Part shown: in pieces, positions 51,015-61,745 of the stretch | Position numbering within the stretch: position 1 is the stretch's first letter | How the letters are laid out: the number at the start of each line of letters is the position of its first letter | DNA from: Anaeramoeba flamelloides | Taxonomy: Eukaryota; Metamonada; Anaeramoebidae | Direction of reading: 5' to 3' | Assembly (NCBI GenBank): GCA_027625915.1 | Contig: JANTQA010000023.1 | Location: 13,640,001-13,704,000 of the forward strand | DNA: 64,000 nucleotides | Made by a program: the position numbers and the translations under genes | The notes under the pieces: model-generated | Database searches by the model: none | Seen by the model: the letters and a program-made list of their open reading frames with translations, nothing else | Told to the model about the DNA's origin: nothing

Positions 51015-51018
<4 letters not shown>
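49315..51018. other. Upstream of the RING gene, no gene recognised
   Basis: About 1.7 kb, AT-rich. A 67-codon frame (50406-50609, +) begins in an A run and looks spurious. Confidence 0.45.
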
Positions 51019-51051
<33 letters not shown>

Positions 51052-51880
51052 GGGGGGTGTTATGTAACCCTCTATATTTGATAAAGGAAGAATATAATCT
51101 TCTTAGCTAGTAAAATAACTTTTCTCAAAAATGAAAAAAAAACTTTGGGAATATAAAAAGTTCTAAATATTGGGCTTGGGTTGTTAAATAGGGTTGTATT
51201 GGAAAATACAATTTTTAACAATTTAAATCGGAAATTGAATTTTTTTTGGTTTTTTTTTTTCCAGAAAAATATTTAATTTTTGTTATAAAATAATCCTAAT
51301 ATTCCAGATGTCAGACTCTGATTTATATTTAATTCAAAAATTACCTTTCTTAAAAATGATAAAAAAGGGCCTTTTAATTGGAAAACAAAAAATAGACGAT
51401 GCTCAATTTTAAAATTTTAAAATAATAACTGAAATATTTCTAAGGAAAAATTAAAAAAAAAATTCATAATAAATGTTGATTTTTATTTAATAGTGATTAT
51501 AGGTGGGTTTATAATTTTGATTTTTTTTTTTTTTTTTTGAGATTTTAAAAAAAAATAATTAATAATTACAATAAGTTCCTAATACCAATAAAAGTCCTAA
51601 CAGCATTAGTGATTGATAGATTATAAAAAAAATATAAAAAATGAAATATAAATGAATTTATGTGTTAAAAAAAAAAAAAAGAGAGACATCCAATTTCAAA
51701 TTTAAATTGTTAAAAATTTTAATTTTTGAATACTCCCTATTTAACAATCCAAACCCAATATTGAGAACTTTTTGATATACACAAAGTTTTTTTTTTCATT
51801 TTTTATTGGAATTATCTTTCTGAGCTGGAAGTTTATGCCCCCCCCTTTTATCAAATATTTTGGTTTACTTAATACCCCCC

Positions 51881-51916
<36 letters not shown>
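51019..51916. mobile_element. Family G foldback framed by poly-T/poly-A and G7/C7
   Basis: About 0.9 kb. It starts with a ~30-T run and GGGGGGGTGTTATGTAACC; it ends with TTTACTTAATACCCCCCC and a ~34-A run, the inverse of the start. The arms continue inward about 210 bp (ATATTTGATAAA, AAAAAAACTTTGGGAATAT, AATATTGGGCTTGGGTTGTT against the minus-strand AATATTGGGTTTGGATTGTT). No protein is encoded. One copy in the window. Confidence 0.82.
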
Positions 51917-51918
<2 letters not shown>

Positions 51919-52568
51919 GAGAAAAGTTGATACTTCTAACAAGAAATTAATTAATAATAAACTCTTTTTCAAAAATTGTGACTCACCTGAAATAATAAAT
52001 TGAAAAAAAAAATATCCTTTAGTATTTAAGAACAATTAATAACTAAATCTGATTTGTAATTCACTTTTAAGCCATTCTAAATATATAAAATCCTGATATA
52101 TTAGAAATTAAAAAAAAATAAATCCAAAATTTAAGAAAAAGTGTGTCACAATTTTTGGAATGTGCATTTCGGATTTTTTATTTCTGAAAATTTACTGTAA
52201 AAAATTTGATCAACAAGAATTTTTATGAATAATTAAATTCCTTTTCAAAGACATTATTTAGTCTCAATTTTCATAGTGATTATTTGTCTTTTCGAAGATC
52301 TCTTTTTTTCGACAGGATCTTTAAAAAAAAAAAAAGAAAGAAAAAGAAAAATAAGTATAAAAAAATTGAAAAAGCAAAACTAAAATTTACAAAATTAGAA
52401 AAAATGATTATGATCCAAAAAATTGAAAATGTTTTTATGTTAAGAATACTGGAATAAACCCTCAAAAAAACTCCCATTAACATTATAAAGTGAGTCAAAA
52501 TTTTTGAAAAATAGTTTAATATTATAACACTTTCATTTCTTTTTTATATCATTTTAAAAATAATATTG
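51917..52568. other. AT-rich intergenic, nothing recognised
   Basis: Minus-strand frame 52280-52498 is poly-Phe/Lys-like and not credible. Confidence 0.5.
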
Positions 52569-52569
52569 A

Positions 52570-52765
52570 TTCAGTTCCACTTTTAAGGCACAAACTTTTA
52601 ACGGAAATTAAGAAACAATAAAAATCCCAAATTAAGGCTCAAAATTCAGATTCTAGTAAAATAAATTTAAAAAAAAAAAAATTCTAAATTTTATACCTTA
52701 ATTTGAGATTTTTTTGTTCTATAAATTTTCGTTTAAAGTTTGTTCCTTAAAAATGGAACTAACTG
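52570..52765. mobile_element. Family A copy 4, most diverged
   Basis: TTCAGTTCCACTTTTAAGGC at the left and, minus strand, CAGTTAGTTCCATTTTTAAG at the right; same internal order (AAATTAAGGCTC / CCTTAATTTGAGATTTTTTT) with more mismatches. TA follows the right end. Confidence 0.82.
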
Positions 52766-52767
52766 TA

Positions 52768-53945
52768 TATTTTTCTGGTATTCAATAAAAGCTATTTTAT
52801 TTCGGTATAATTTTTGCAGACCTAGAATTAAAACCATGTCTTGTTAAGATAGAATTTTTTATTAACCAAATTCATAAATTCTCAATTCAAAGATTGAATA
52901 CATATAACAATTAGAAGTATTTCAAACTTAATTTAATTTTCTCAAAAAAAAAAGACTGAAATAAAATTCAATATAAAAAAAAAAGATTTTTTTCAAAAAA
53001 AGAAGAAGGAAAAAATAAAGAAGTACAAAACAGATAAGAAAAAAATTAATAATTTTTGAACTTCATATGAATTTATATGTCTATCTAATTCAAAATCATT
53101 TCTATTTGTGATATTTTCCCAACATCACATTCATAGTCATATTGGACAGTGAAAATTCTATTTTAATATAATAGATTTCTGTTATGCTCATTTTCCTAAA
53201 TAAATCATTTGTATCATCTTTATTAACAATCTTAAAATCAAATAAAATAATTGACATATTTTTTATGAATTGTCAAATATAAGAGAAAAGTTCGGATGTT
53301 CTTTTTTCAGACAAACTATTAGTAAAATATAAAAGTTTGGATTGTAGAAAAATAAAAAGGTTTTGTAAATAGTTCTTTTTGGTTTTTTGATCCAAAAAAT
53401 CCAAAACAAAAAGGATCAGATACTTTTGACTGAAAATTAATTGAAAAAATGAACTCTTCTATTCAAAAACTTAACTCATTTCGATAACACCAGTAAAGTA
53501 AATATTTTATCGATTTTAATTGTATCCACAAGTAAACAATTGCATTACTGACCTTTGGTAAATATCAATAAATTAATTTCGCTATCCTCCAAGACTAAAT
53601 TTTTACTCGAAAACCAAAAAAAAATTTTACCTTTAATTTCAAACTTTTGATTAATCATATAGAAACTTTACAAATTAGTAAATATATTGAAGAGAAATTA
53701 ATAGGAACAAATATATTGTCTGATCAGGAAAGTTCTAATTTGTTTAACAAAAAGCGATCTAAAGAAGTTAGTAATACTTTGAATTTTTTCAAAGATATTT
53801 TGGTGTTTAAGAATATTTTTTGATAGATTTGTTGGGGTCTATCAAGAAAGAGTTAACTTTCCAAAAAGTACATTGTGTGCACGTGAAAGGGGAAGGTAAA
53901 ATTAAACAACACCCTTAACTCTTCTAAAGCTGAAAAAAAATGATT
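52768..53945. other. AT-rich intergenic, nothing recognised
   Basis: No gene. A locally distinct patch CATTGTGTGCACGTGAAAGG lies at 53873-53892 near a possible 5' region of the small membrane protein gene. Confidence 0.4.
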
Positions 53946-53947
53946 TA

Positions 53948-54110
53948 CTGGTATTTGAATAATAAATGGGATTTTTTTTCACTTCATTTTTAATTTCTCT
54001 TTTTGAAGAGAACATAGATCGAGAACCTCTTTCTTTAAGAACCTAATTTATAAAAAAAAAATATGGAAAAGGAAGTGAAAATTCTTTCCCATTTATAATT
54101 CAAATACCAG
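53948..54110. mobile_element. Family H copy 2, 163-bp hairpin upstream of the small membrane protein gene
   Basis: CTGGTATTTGAATAATAAAT..GGGA at the left mirrors TCCCATTTATAATTCAAATA..CCAG at the right; TA on both sides (53946-53947, 54111-54112). Exactly the same length as the copy at 63540-63702. It ends about 130 bp before the ATG at 54240. Confidence 0.88.
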
Positions 54111-54239
54111 TAGTATTTTCAAAAATTTAATTAGTGCTTAAAGATAATTTCTATGATGATTCTAAACACTTAAACTCTTGAGATGTTTAAACCTAAATTT
54201 TTTTATTTTTTATTCTTTTTTCATCTAATCATTTCCACT

Positions 54240-54410
54240 ATGAACCGAAAAACTGTTATCACAATTTATATAACTGTAGCTATTATTGCATTATTTTCAA
54301 CAATTCTAGTTATTCTTGCACCCGTTTTGTCAAGGCAAATTGCTTCTGAAGGTAAATTTGTTCTTAATCAAAAAAAAATCAAAAAAAACTTTTTAACTGA
54401 AGAAAAAAAA

Positions 54411-54447
<37 letters not shown>

Positions 54448-54655
54448 TTTTTCTTTTTTTCAATCTAAAGAAAATAACGAAGATCAATCCTCTAGTAATA
54501 ACAATTTAAATTCAAATAGCAACCAATTTTTACAAATGAAAACGCCTCCAGATTTTAAATCTTATCCCCAAACACACAAAAAGATTCGTTTCCGTGATCT
54601 TGAGAAACGCCTTCAAAGCAATAACCAGCTCCAAAACAATGAAAATGACGTCTAA
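54240..54655 (+). CDS. Small single-pass membrane protein, two exons
   Basis: Exons 54240-54351 and 54471-54655; the intron is 54352-54470 (GTAAAT..AAAG), splitting a Glu codon (G/AA). Product 98 aa from MNRKTVITIYITVA. Residues about 6-28 form one hydrophobic helix (VITIYITVAIIALFSTILVI). The rest is hydrophilic: an Asn/Ser-rich linker, then QMKTPPDFKSYPQTHKK and RFRDLEKRLQSNNQ, ending ENDV. An in-frame ATG 19 codons upstream (54183) would add a Phe-rich stretch (FYFLFFFHLIIST); the shorter start is preferred but not proven. No family recognised. Short N-terminus and one anchor suggest a type II or III membrane orientation with a soluble tail (inference). Confidence 0.68.
54352..54470 (+). 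other. Intron with ~33-T tract
   Basis: 119-bp intron. T-runs fill 54413-54446 and continue to 54460 before CAATCTAAAG, an extreme polypyrimidine tract ahead of the acceptor. Confidence 0.75.
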
Positions 54656-55329
54656 TTTTTGTGTGTGGTAATTATTTCAAAAACAAAAACATGCAACTCA
54701 TAATCACCTTTTATCAAAACAAATCACAATTTCTTGTAAATGATCCATTTCAAGAATAATATTCAGAACCACTAATGTTTATTAAGAAAATAATTCATTA
54801 CTAACGAAATATGATTAAATTTGATCAACTATTTTGTTTAGTAAATAAAATTCAACAGCAAAAGAAAAAAAAAAAAAAAAAACTTTCTTCATTTTAGATT
54901 TTTTTTAGTTTTTTTTTTTATTTAAACTTTATCTCTTTGTTCTGATTCGTCTACAGGCTTATTGGGCGCGCGCGCGGGGGTTGTAGTTGATGGGTGATGA
55001 TATTTTATAAATTGTGTCAAAAGTAATTATTTTACCAAAATGTCTAAATTGTGTCAGGAATGAAATATATTATTCGTTTTGAAATAAGCAAGTTAACGAT
55101 TCTTTTCTTTTTGTGAAAATGTTGTCAGAAAAAGACTTGCAACATTTAAGTAATGATAGATATCCTTGGGATGTATTCCTTTATTTTTAAATTCAATAAT
55201 AGTTTTTTTATTGAAAGACCATTTTTGCAAGAAGATGCAAATTTGAAACCAAACCTATTCTTGTAAAAAAAATTATTTTAAGGGATTAATCTATATTATT
55301 TTTTTTTTGACCAATTTCTTAATAAGGAT
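54656..55329. other. Downstream flank with a GC-alternating tract
   Basis: No gene. A tract of 17 G/C bases in a row lies at 54964-54980, in otherwise AT-rich DNA. Confidence 0.6.
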
Positions 55330-56767
55330 TCCTAATGAAGAAATATATTAAAGGGATCAGTCTTCGACGACAACAAGGCAAAAATTTATAATATGTTATT
55401 GGTGGTTTTCTCTACTTACAAATTTTGTATATGCCAAGTGTCAAAAAATTCTGATCTACTCAGAAAGCCATAAAAGAAAATTAGTTTAGTGAGAGATCAA
55501 TTTTTTTTTTCCTTTTTTTCTGGAAAAGAAAACTTTTAAATTCATTGTATTTCTCGCATTAGAACAAGTTTTTACATCATTTATTGTCATTTTGATCATT
55601 ATTAAACAATAAACAAGTATTTGTTACCAGTAATATTAATATAAAGATTTTTTTTCAATTTTGAGATAAAACTTTTGGTTAATCAAAAATTGATATATTT
55701 AACTTATTAAAAAATAATTGGATTTTTTATAAGAAGGACAGTTATAAAAATTAAAGTTTTACAATCATTTAAAAATTTTTTGAAGAAATTTTGTTTTTGT
55801 TTTCAGGTGAAATTTGTTTTTTTTAACATAAAAATTTTCTTGAAGATATTTGGGAATTTGGTAATTTTATCCTCAAATTTCAAAATCAATTTTTTTCTGC
55901 CAAAAATGATTAGAATGGTTATAAGGATTCTTGTAAATAAGACCAAACAATTTGTTAAAAAAATTTTTCAAAATTGAAAACTTCTTTTTGCATTTTTTTT
56001 TTACATTTTTAAAAACAAGAAAACAAGATTTTTTCAAAACCTGAAAGAATAGAAAATTTTTTGCATAAAAGATCTCAATTTAATTGATAAAATGTAGTTA
56101 TTTTTCTACTGAATATTCATTTATTAAATCACTTATACCAGATTAGTTTTATTGGCTAGGATTTGAATTGAAATATTAATCAAAGAAAAATATTAACCAA
56201 ATAAAAAATATGCTTTCGAAATAAATACTTTCTAAACTAAAAGGAAAAATATGTTTTCCAATTTTCAAGAATTAACTTAATTCTTAAACAAAATAATAGG
56301 TTACATTTTTTTCATTTTATATTAGAAACATACAAATTATAAATTTCAAAAAAAAAGACTCAAATTAATAAATTGATTAAATCGGGCTAACTCATCCTTT
56401 TAATAAGTGGAAAAACAAATTACAAAAAAAGAAATTTGAAGATCTTGAAAAGATTTCATTTTATTTTCAAAAATGACTATCACCTTAAGGGAGTAATATT
56501 TTTTAAAACCATTGTGAAAAAAATTTGTGTCATTAAAATAAATTGGGCTGTCAAAAATTTGTTTTCATTTTTTAGTTAGTAAATATTAGCAAAATGATTT
56601 TTGATCAAAGTAAAATTTTATTAATAAATCTTACATTTAAGAAAAACCAAAGTCATTACCAATTATAATTTTAAAAAAAATATTAAATTGTTGCATTTTG
56701 ACCTTTTGGATTTACCGTGAAACCTTAAAAAACAAAATTTTACTTTTAAAAATAAACTTTACTAAAA

Positions 56768-57470
56768 ATGTTTATTATTTATTCTTGGATTAATCGACGT
56801 ATTACTGAAATATGCAAAATACACAGAAATACACCAATTCTGATTTACAAAACAGAATTTAAAATTGAAAATCTGAAAATTTCAAGAAATAAAAAAAATT
56901 TTAAATTAAAAAATAAATTAGGAAATTTATCTCTTCCTTATTTAGAAAAGTTAATCAAATTTAATCAAAGAATAAATAATAAAATCAACTGGCATTCAAA
57001 AGATTTAAAAGAATTGAAAAATGAAATTTATACGTACACCTTTAATGAGTTGCTGAACTCCTAAAATTGGAAGTGTTATTAGGTTTTATATAATTTAAAA
57101 GAATTGAGTTAAATCTTTGATTTTAGTATATATTTTTGAATTCTGGAAAACCTAGGCACTTGACAACACTTGACAGCGCTTGAAGACACTCCACAAAATT
57201 ATTTTACATTAATTAAAAATCAAAATTAAGTATTTAAAACTCAAAAATATTTAAGTTATTGATCAAGTTCAACAATCCTAAAATTCAGATCGTTTACTAA
57301 CTGCTTAAATAGATATTACTATGTAATCGATAAAAATTCAAATAAATTTTGTCCTTTATGTTCAAAATATGAACAGAAGGAAATAATAGAAAATATTGAT
57401 CATTTTTTATCGTTCCTGTCCTTCCAAAAAAAAGATAGATATATATATTTCATAACAAATTAAAACAAAT
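56768..57470 (+). pseudogene. LINE-like C-terminal (post reverse transcriptase) remnant in the core of family F
   Basis: 56768-57064 encodes 98 residues including INRRITEICKIHRNTPILIY, which recalls the region after the reverse-transcriptase domain of non-LTR elements ('..CKLPR.TPNLAIY.E....L'). Further on, in another frame (about 57262-57465), ILKFRSFTNCLNRYYYVID followed by KFCPLCSKYEQKEIIENIDHFL matches the C-terminal zinc-knuckle region typical of LINE ORF2 ('LR...L...R.......CPLC...E...HFL'). At least one frame change and several stops lie between. No reverse-transcriptase core (YADD/FADD) is in the core. Classification is by motif memory. Confidence 0.55.
57157..57190. repeat. Three 10-bp tandem units
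   Basis: TGACAACACT, TGACAGCGCT and TGAAGACACT follow one another (57161-57190) after a partial GGCACT. GC-richer than its flanks and not in an open frame. Confidence 0.8.
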
Positions 57471-59632
57471 AAATCTTAATGAATTAATTTCAAATCAAAA
57501 GAAAGTTTGAAACTATTTTCATTAATTAATAATTGTGAAATCTATGATTTTACGCTTAAATTTCTGAAAGGGGATTTAAGTCTAAAGGCAACCAGAGTGT
57601 AATCACACTTCTTCAATAATAATAATAATAAAATGTTAATTTTTTTTATTAGATTACATTCCAAGATCACGTAAGTCATTGTTTGGGAAGACTAAAAATT
57701 AATAACTGTTTTAAATTAAAGTTTGTCTATGTGTATTTCAAGAATTTAAATTGTTTCTGAAATCTTGGTATTTCGTTATTTTGAAGTTTTGATTGTAAAA
57801 CATGAGTGAAAAACAATCTCTATTGAAAAAAATAGTACTTTAAGAAGATAATATGATTCAATTTAGTTTAAAAGGATATTTAAGATTAATCTTGATAAAT
57901 TTTCATTAATCTAAATATGATAAATATTTTCTTGAATTAATAGATTTTAATATTTCCTAATAAATAGTTCTCTTATTTTTAGTAAAGTTCACAATTAAAA
58001 TTCAATTTTTCTGTTTTAGAGTTTCACAGTAATTCACAAAGGTCAAAATGCAACAATTTAATATTTTTCTTGAAAATAATAATTGAGGGTGACTTTGGTT
58101 TTCTTAAATGTAAGATTTATTTATAAAAATTTACTTTGATCAAAAATCATTTTGCTAATATTTACTATTTAAAAAACGAAAACAAATTTTTGACAGACTG
58201 AAAATTTTTTTCACAAGAGAAAATACTGTTATTTTCCAATTAATAAATGAAAATTTATATTTCAATTTCCCAAAATGAATATTAATTATTATCGCTACAA
58301 CCAAATTAGCTGAGTGAAAAAAATTTCTCAGAGTTAACTCTATAAGTTTAATTTTTTGACTAAAAATATCATTTTGGTGTTGTAAAGATCTTTGGGAATT
58401 CTTCAACTTATAAACTAGAAAAATATTTTAGAATGTGAACAAAAAATTTTCATTTTTTAATTGGAAAATAATAGTAAAATGAAAATTTGTTGATCAAATT
58501 TTTTTTTTTTTGTAATTGATGTTTCCACTTATGAAATTGATGAGTTAGCCCCATTTAATCAATTTATTAATTTTAGTCTCTTTTTTGAAATCTAAAATTT
58601 AAATGTTTTCAATATAAAACCAAATAAAGTATCCTATTATTTTTTATTCAAAATTAAGTTAATTCTTGAAAATAGGAAAACATATTTTTCATTTTATTTT
58701 GGAAAGTATTGATTTTGATAGCATATTTTTTATTTGGTTAATATTTTTCTTTGATTATTATTTAATACAAATCTCAGTAAATAAAACTAATTGAGGCATA
58801 AGTAATTTAATAAATCTAAAAATTTCATTGAAGTTTAAGAAAAGTTTATCAATGCAATCATCAATCTATTAAGTAATTTTTTTTGTTTTTTGTTACAGTT
58901 TGAAAAAAGTCCTTGTTATCTGATTTTAACAAAAATGAAAAAATTTTGCCAAAAAATGAAAAAAAAAAATACAAAAGAATTTTCTGTTTTGTAAAATTTT
59001 TTTAACAAATTGTTTGATCTTATACACAAGAACCTTTTTAACAATTTAATTCATTATTGAAAAAAAAAATGATGTTGAATTCTTTTGTTAAAATTACCAA
59101 ATTCCCAAATATCTTTAAGAAAATTGTATTTTGAAAAATCAAAATTCACCTTAAAAAAAAAACTCAATTTGGAAGTAAATTTTGTAAATAAGTTGACAAA
59201 CTTTAATTATTATAACTATCTTTCTTAATAAAATCCAATTATTTTTCAATCAGTTAAATAAATCAATTTTTTTAGGGTTACCAAAAGAATTATCTCAAAA
59301 AAGAAAAAAAAATGTTTATATTAATATTCTTAGTAACAATGACTTGGTTATTGAATAATAATGATGGAAATGGTAATAAATAATGTAAAAAATTTTAATA
59401 ATGTGAGAAATAAAATTAATTAAAATGTTTTCCTATTCTAGAAAATCGAAAAAAAAATTGATCTCTCAGAAAATAATTTTCTTTTCTGGATTTCTTTGTT
59501 GATCAGAATTTTTTGACACTTGGGTATCTCTAAAATTTGTAATTAGAAAATACTACCAATAATTCATTTTAAAATTCTATCCTATTTTCTAAGAGTGTTG
59601 ATCCCTTAAATTTCTAGTTATTTCATCATTAG

Positions 59633-60817
59633 TTGGAAGATAAATGATTGATAATTGTGAGAAAACAAAATTTGATTTATTTTTCTAGTATTTTTAAAAT
59701 GAAATTAAAATCATCATTTTATTTATTTATATAATCTCTCTGAAATTAATAAAAGTGTGAAATCACAGTATAAAAATATTTTGCGGGTTTTTCTTTTTCT
59801 GTTGATATCCTTAAAATACAAACAACAACAAAAAAATTGTCAGAACCTTTTACAGAAAATTTAATTTCAAGAAATGTGCTCTCATAGAAATGATAACTTA
59901 TTTCTCTAAATTTGAAACATAATTCATTTATCAGGTTTAATCATATCCATGTGAAAATAATTACCCTTTTATCTTTGGGAAAAAAATAAATAAGAGTTAC
60001 ATATTCTTTAAAATAATTGAAATATTCATGTTTCCACGGGATACTTGGAGTTAAATCTAGTTCATTTTCAAAATATCACTATTTGGTAAATATTACAATT
60101 AATATAAAAGTCACAAAATGGGCCATATTGTATTGGGCAGATTTTGTGTTATAAGAAAACTATTTACTTCAAATTGAAAAAATTCAAACATTTGTATAGA
60201 TAAAAAAGTGTATTTTTAGTTATTTTTTTATTGTTAAAAAAAATTACCAATTATTATTATCTATTTTGATTGACTGTCTTTTTTTCTATTTTTTTGTATT
60301 TTTTCCTCCCAAAAAAAAAAAAAAAAAAAGATATTGATTTTATCATTTCTATAGGGAAAGTCAGTTCTTGGGTATGAAGGAAATCCATGGAGTGTAATTA
60401 GATCAAAATAAAGAAGAATTTGTAATTTTTTTTTGTTTAATTACATGTTTTTTTTTTTTTTTTCACAAACATAATATATTACCATCATTATCTAAAAAGG
60501 ATTATAAGAACTGGATTTTACACTAATATAAAAAAATAAAAAGAAAGGCAGAGATATAATAATAATAATAATAAAAACTTAAAATAAAAATATATTATAA
60601 TATAACTTTATTTTTCATTTAAATTTTTAACAGAAAATAATAAAACAGTTAGTTAATAATATTGAAAAATAATTTTAAAAAGAAATGTATTTATTCATAC
60701 AAACAATAATTTACCGAAGTGTTACCTCCTCTCTCTCTTTTAATTTTAATTTTTTTTTTTTTTTTTTGTTTTTATTTAGTATTTGGGTTATTAAAAAAAA
60801 ACAATCGAGATTTGAAA
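59633..60817. other. AT-rich intergenic, nothing recognised
   Basis: Contains an (ATA)n/(AAT)n run near 60558-60572 and T/A runs (60309-60329, 60447-60463). The end probably holds the 3' UTR of the coiled-coil gene. Confidence 0.5.
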
Positions 60818-61745
60818 TTATATGTTTATATGTTTTGCTTGCTTCTTTATTTCTGTTTCTGACTTGCTACGAAAAATTGAATTTATTTTGTTAGGCATTA
60901 TCATGATTTTATTTAACATGGGAATTGTTTCCTTAAATTTTAATTCGAGTAATTTATTTTCATTTTCTAAATTATTTAATCGTTTTTTTTCTTCTTCTAT
61001 TGAAAATAAGCGGCGTTTTAAATGCTTTTCTAAATTTGTATATTTTATTCTCTCTCGTTCTCTATCCTTTTTCATTTCTTGAAGGTACAGCATCATTTTA
61101 TCATTAGATTTTTCAATATAAGTTTCCAAAAGGTTTTCCAACTTGTTTATCATTGGAATTAATTCTTTTGTTCTATCATTATTATTAAAATTCATCACCA
61201 GTGTTTTCATGAAAGAGCATTCAGAACCAAATGTGTCTTCTGCTTCATTGTCTATATTATTAAATGTTAAATTGGATAAATTCCAAAGCAATATATAAAT
61301 ATAGATTTAGATATGTGTAATAAAATATAAAGAAATTGAGTAAAATTTTTTTTCAAAGAATAAAATTAAAAAACTGAATCTTATATTATATTTACTAGGG
61401 CCTATTTGAGACTTATTGAAAAAAAAAAGGCTTAAAACAGAAAATAAAAAATATCGAAAATGGAAATCGTCTATATATATATTCTAAATGAGTAAAATAT
61501 AGCTTTAATTTGAGATAAAAAAATATAAAAAAAAACAATAGAATTAAAAATAATCTTCCTTTGTTAATAATTTGAGAGTATATCATTATTTCTACTTATT
61601 TTTTGAGTTGTGTTCAATGATTGATAAGAATTAAGAAATTAATGTTTTTTTTTTTTTTTTTTACCTTTGAATTTTTTAGTATTGGCTCGTTTTCAAATTT
61701 TGGTTTCACATCAAATATTTCCAAAGGGTCATCAATTTCCTTTAT
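60818..61745 (-). CDS. Coiled-coil protein, last exons (5' end unresolved)
   Basis: The last exon, 61251-60818, encodes about 144 residues: EAEDTFGSECSFMKTLVMNF, a helical segment KELIPMINKLENLLETYIEK, then MKKDRERERIKYTNLEKHLK and LFSIEEEKKRLNNLENENKL with clear Leu heptads, and a basic end. The acceptor is TATAG ending at 61252. A plausible upstream exon is 61745-61665 (27 codons, IKEIDDPLEIFDVKPKFENE..; GT at 61664-61663). The phases agree if a 16-base micro-exon at 61411-61396 (acceptor AATAAG, donor GTAAAT) lies between them; this is inference. A further open stretch, 61944-61804, contains CDISKQHLNGIKTVNNKTHL but could not be joined. No family recognised. Confidence 0.6.

Larger units (their letters stand above)
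55330..59632. mobile_element. Family F foldback, 4.3 kb with 1.4-1.65-kb inverted arms
   Basis: Left arm 55330-56769, right arm 57979-59632 in inverse orientation. Matching blocks from outside in: TAATGAAGAAAT/TAATGATGAAAT then AAGGGATCA; CAAGTGTCAAAAAATTCTGA on both; GATCAATTTTTTTTT; TTTGTTAAAAAAATTTT; TTTTTATTTGGTTAATATTT (minus of 56185-56205); GGGCTAACTCATC near 56385/58552; AGTAAATATTAGCAAAATGA (56577/minus 58165); CTTTACTAAAAAT at the inner edge. Identity is perhaps 75-80 percent by eye, so the arms are old or unequal. The 1.2-kb core holds remnants of a LINE-type protein. A lone arm copy lies at 3330-4262. Target duplication not identified. Confidence 0.8.
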
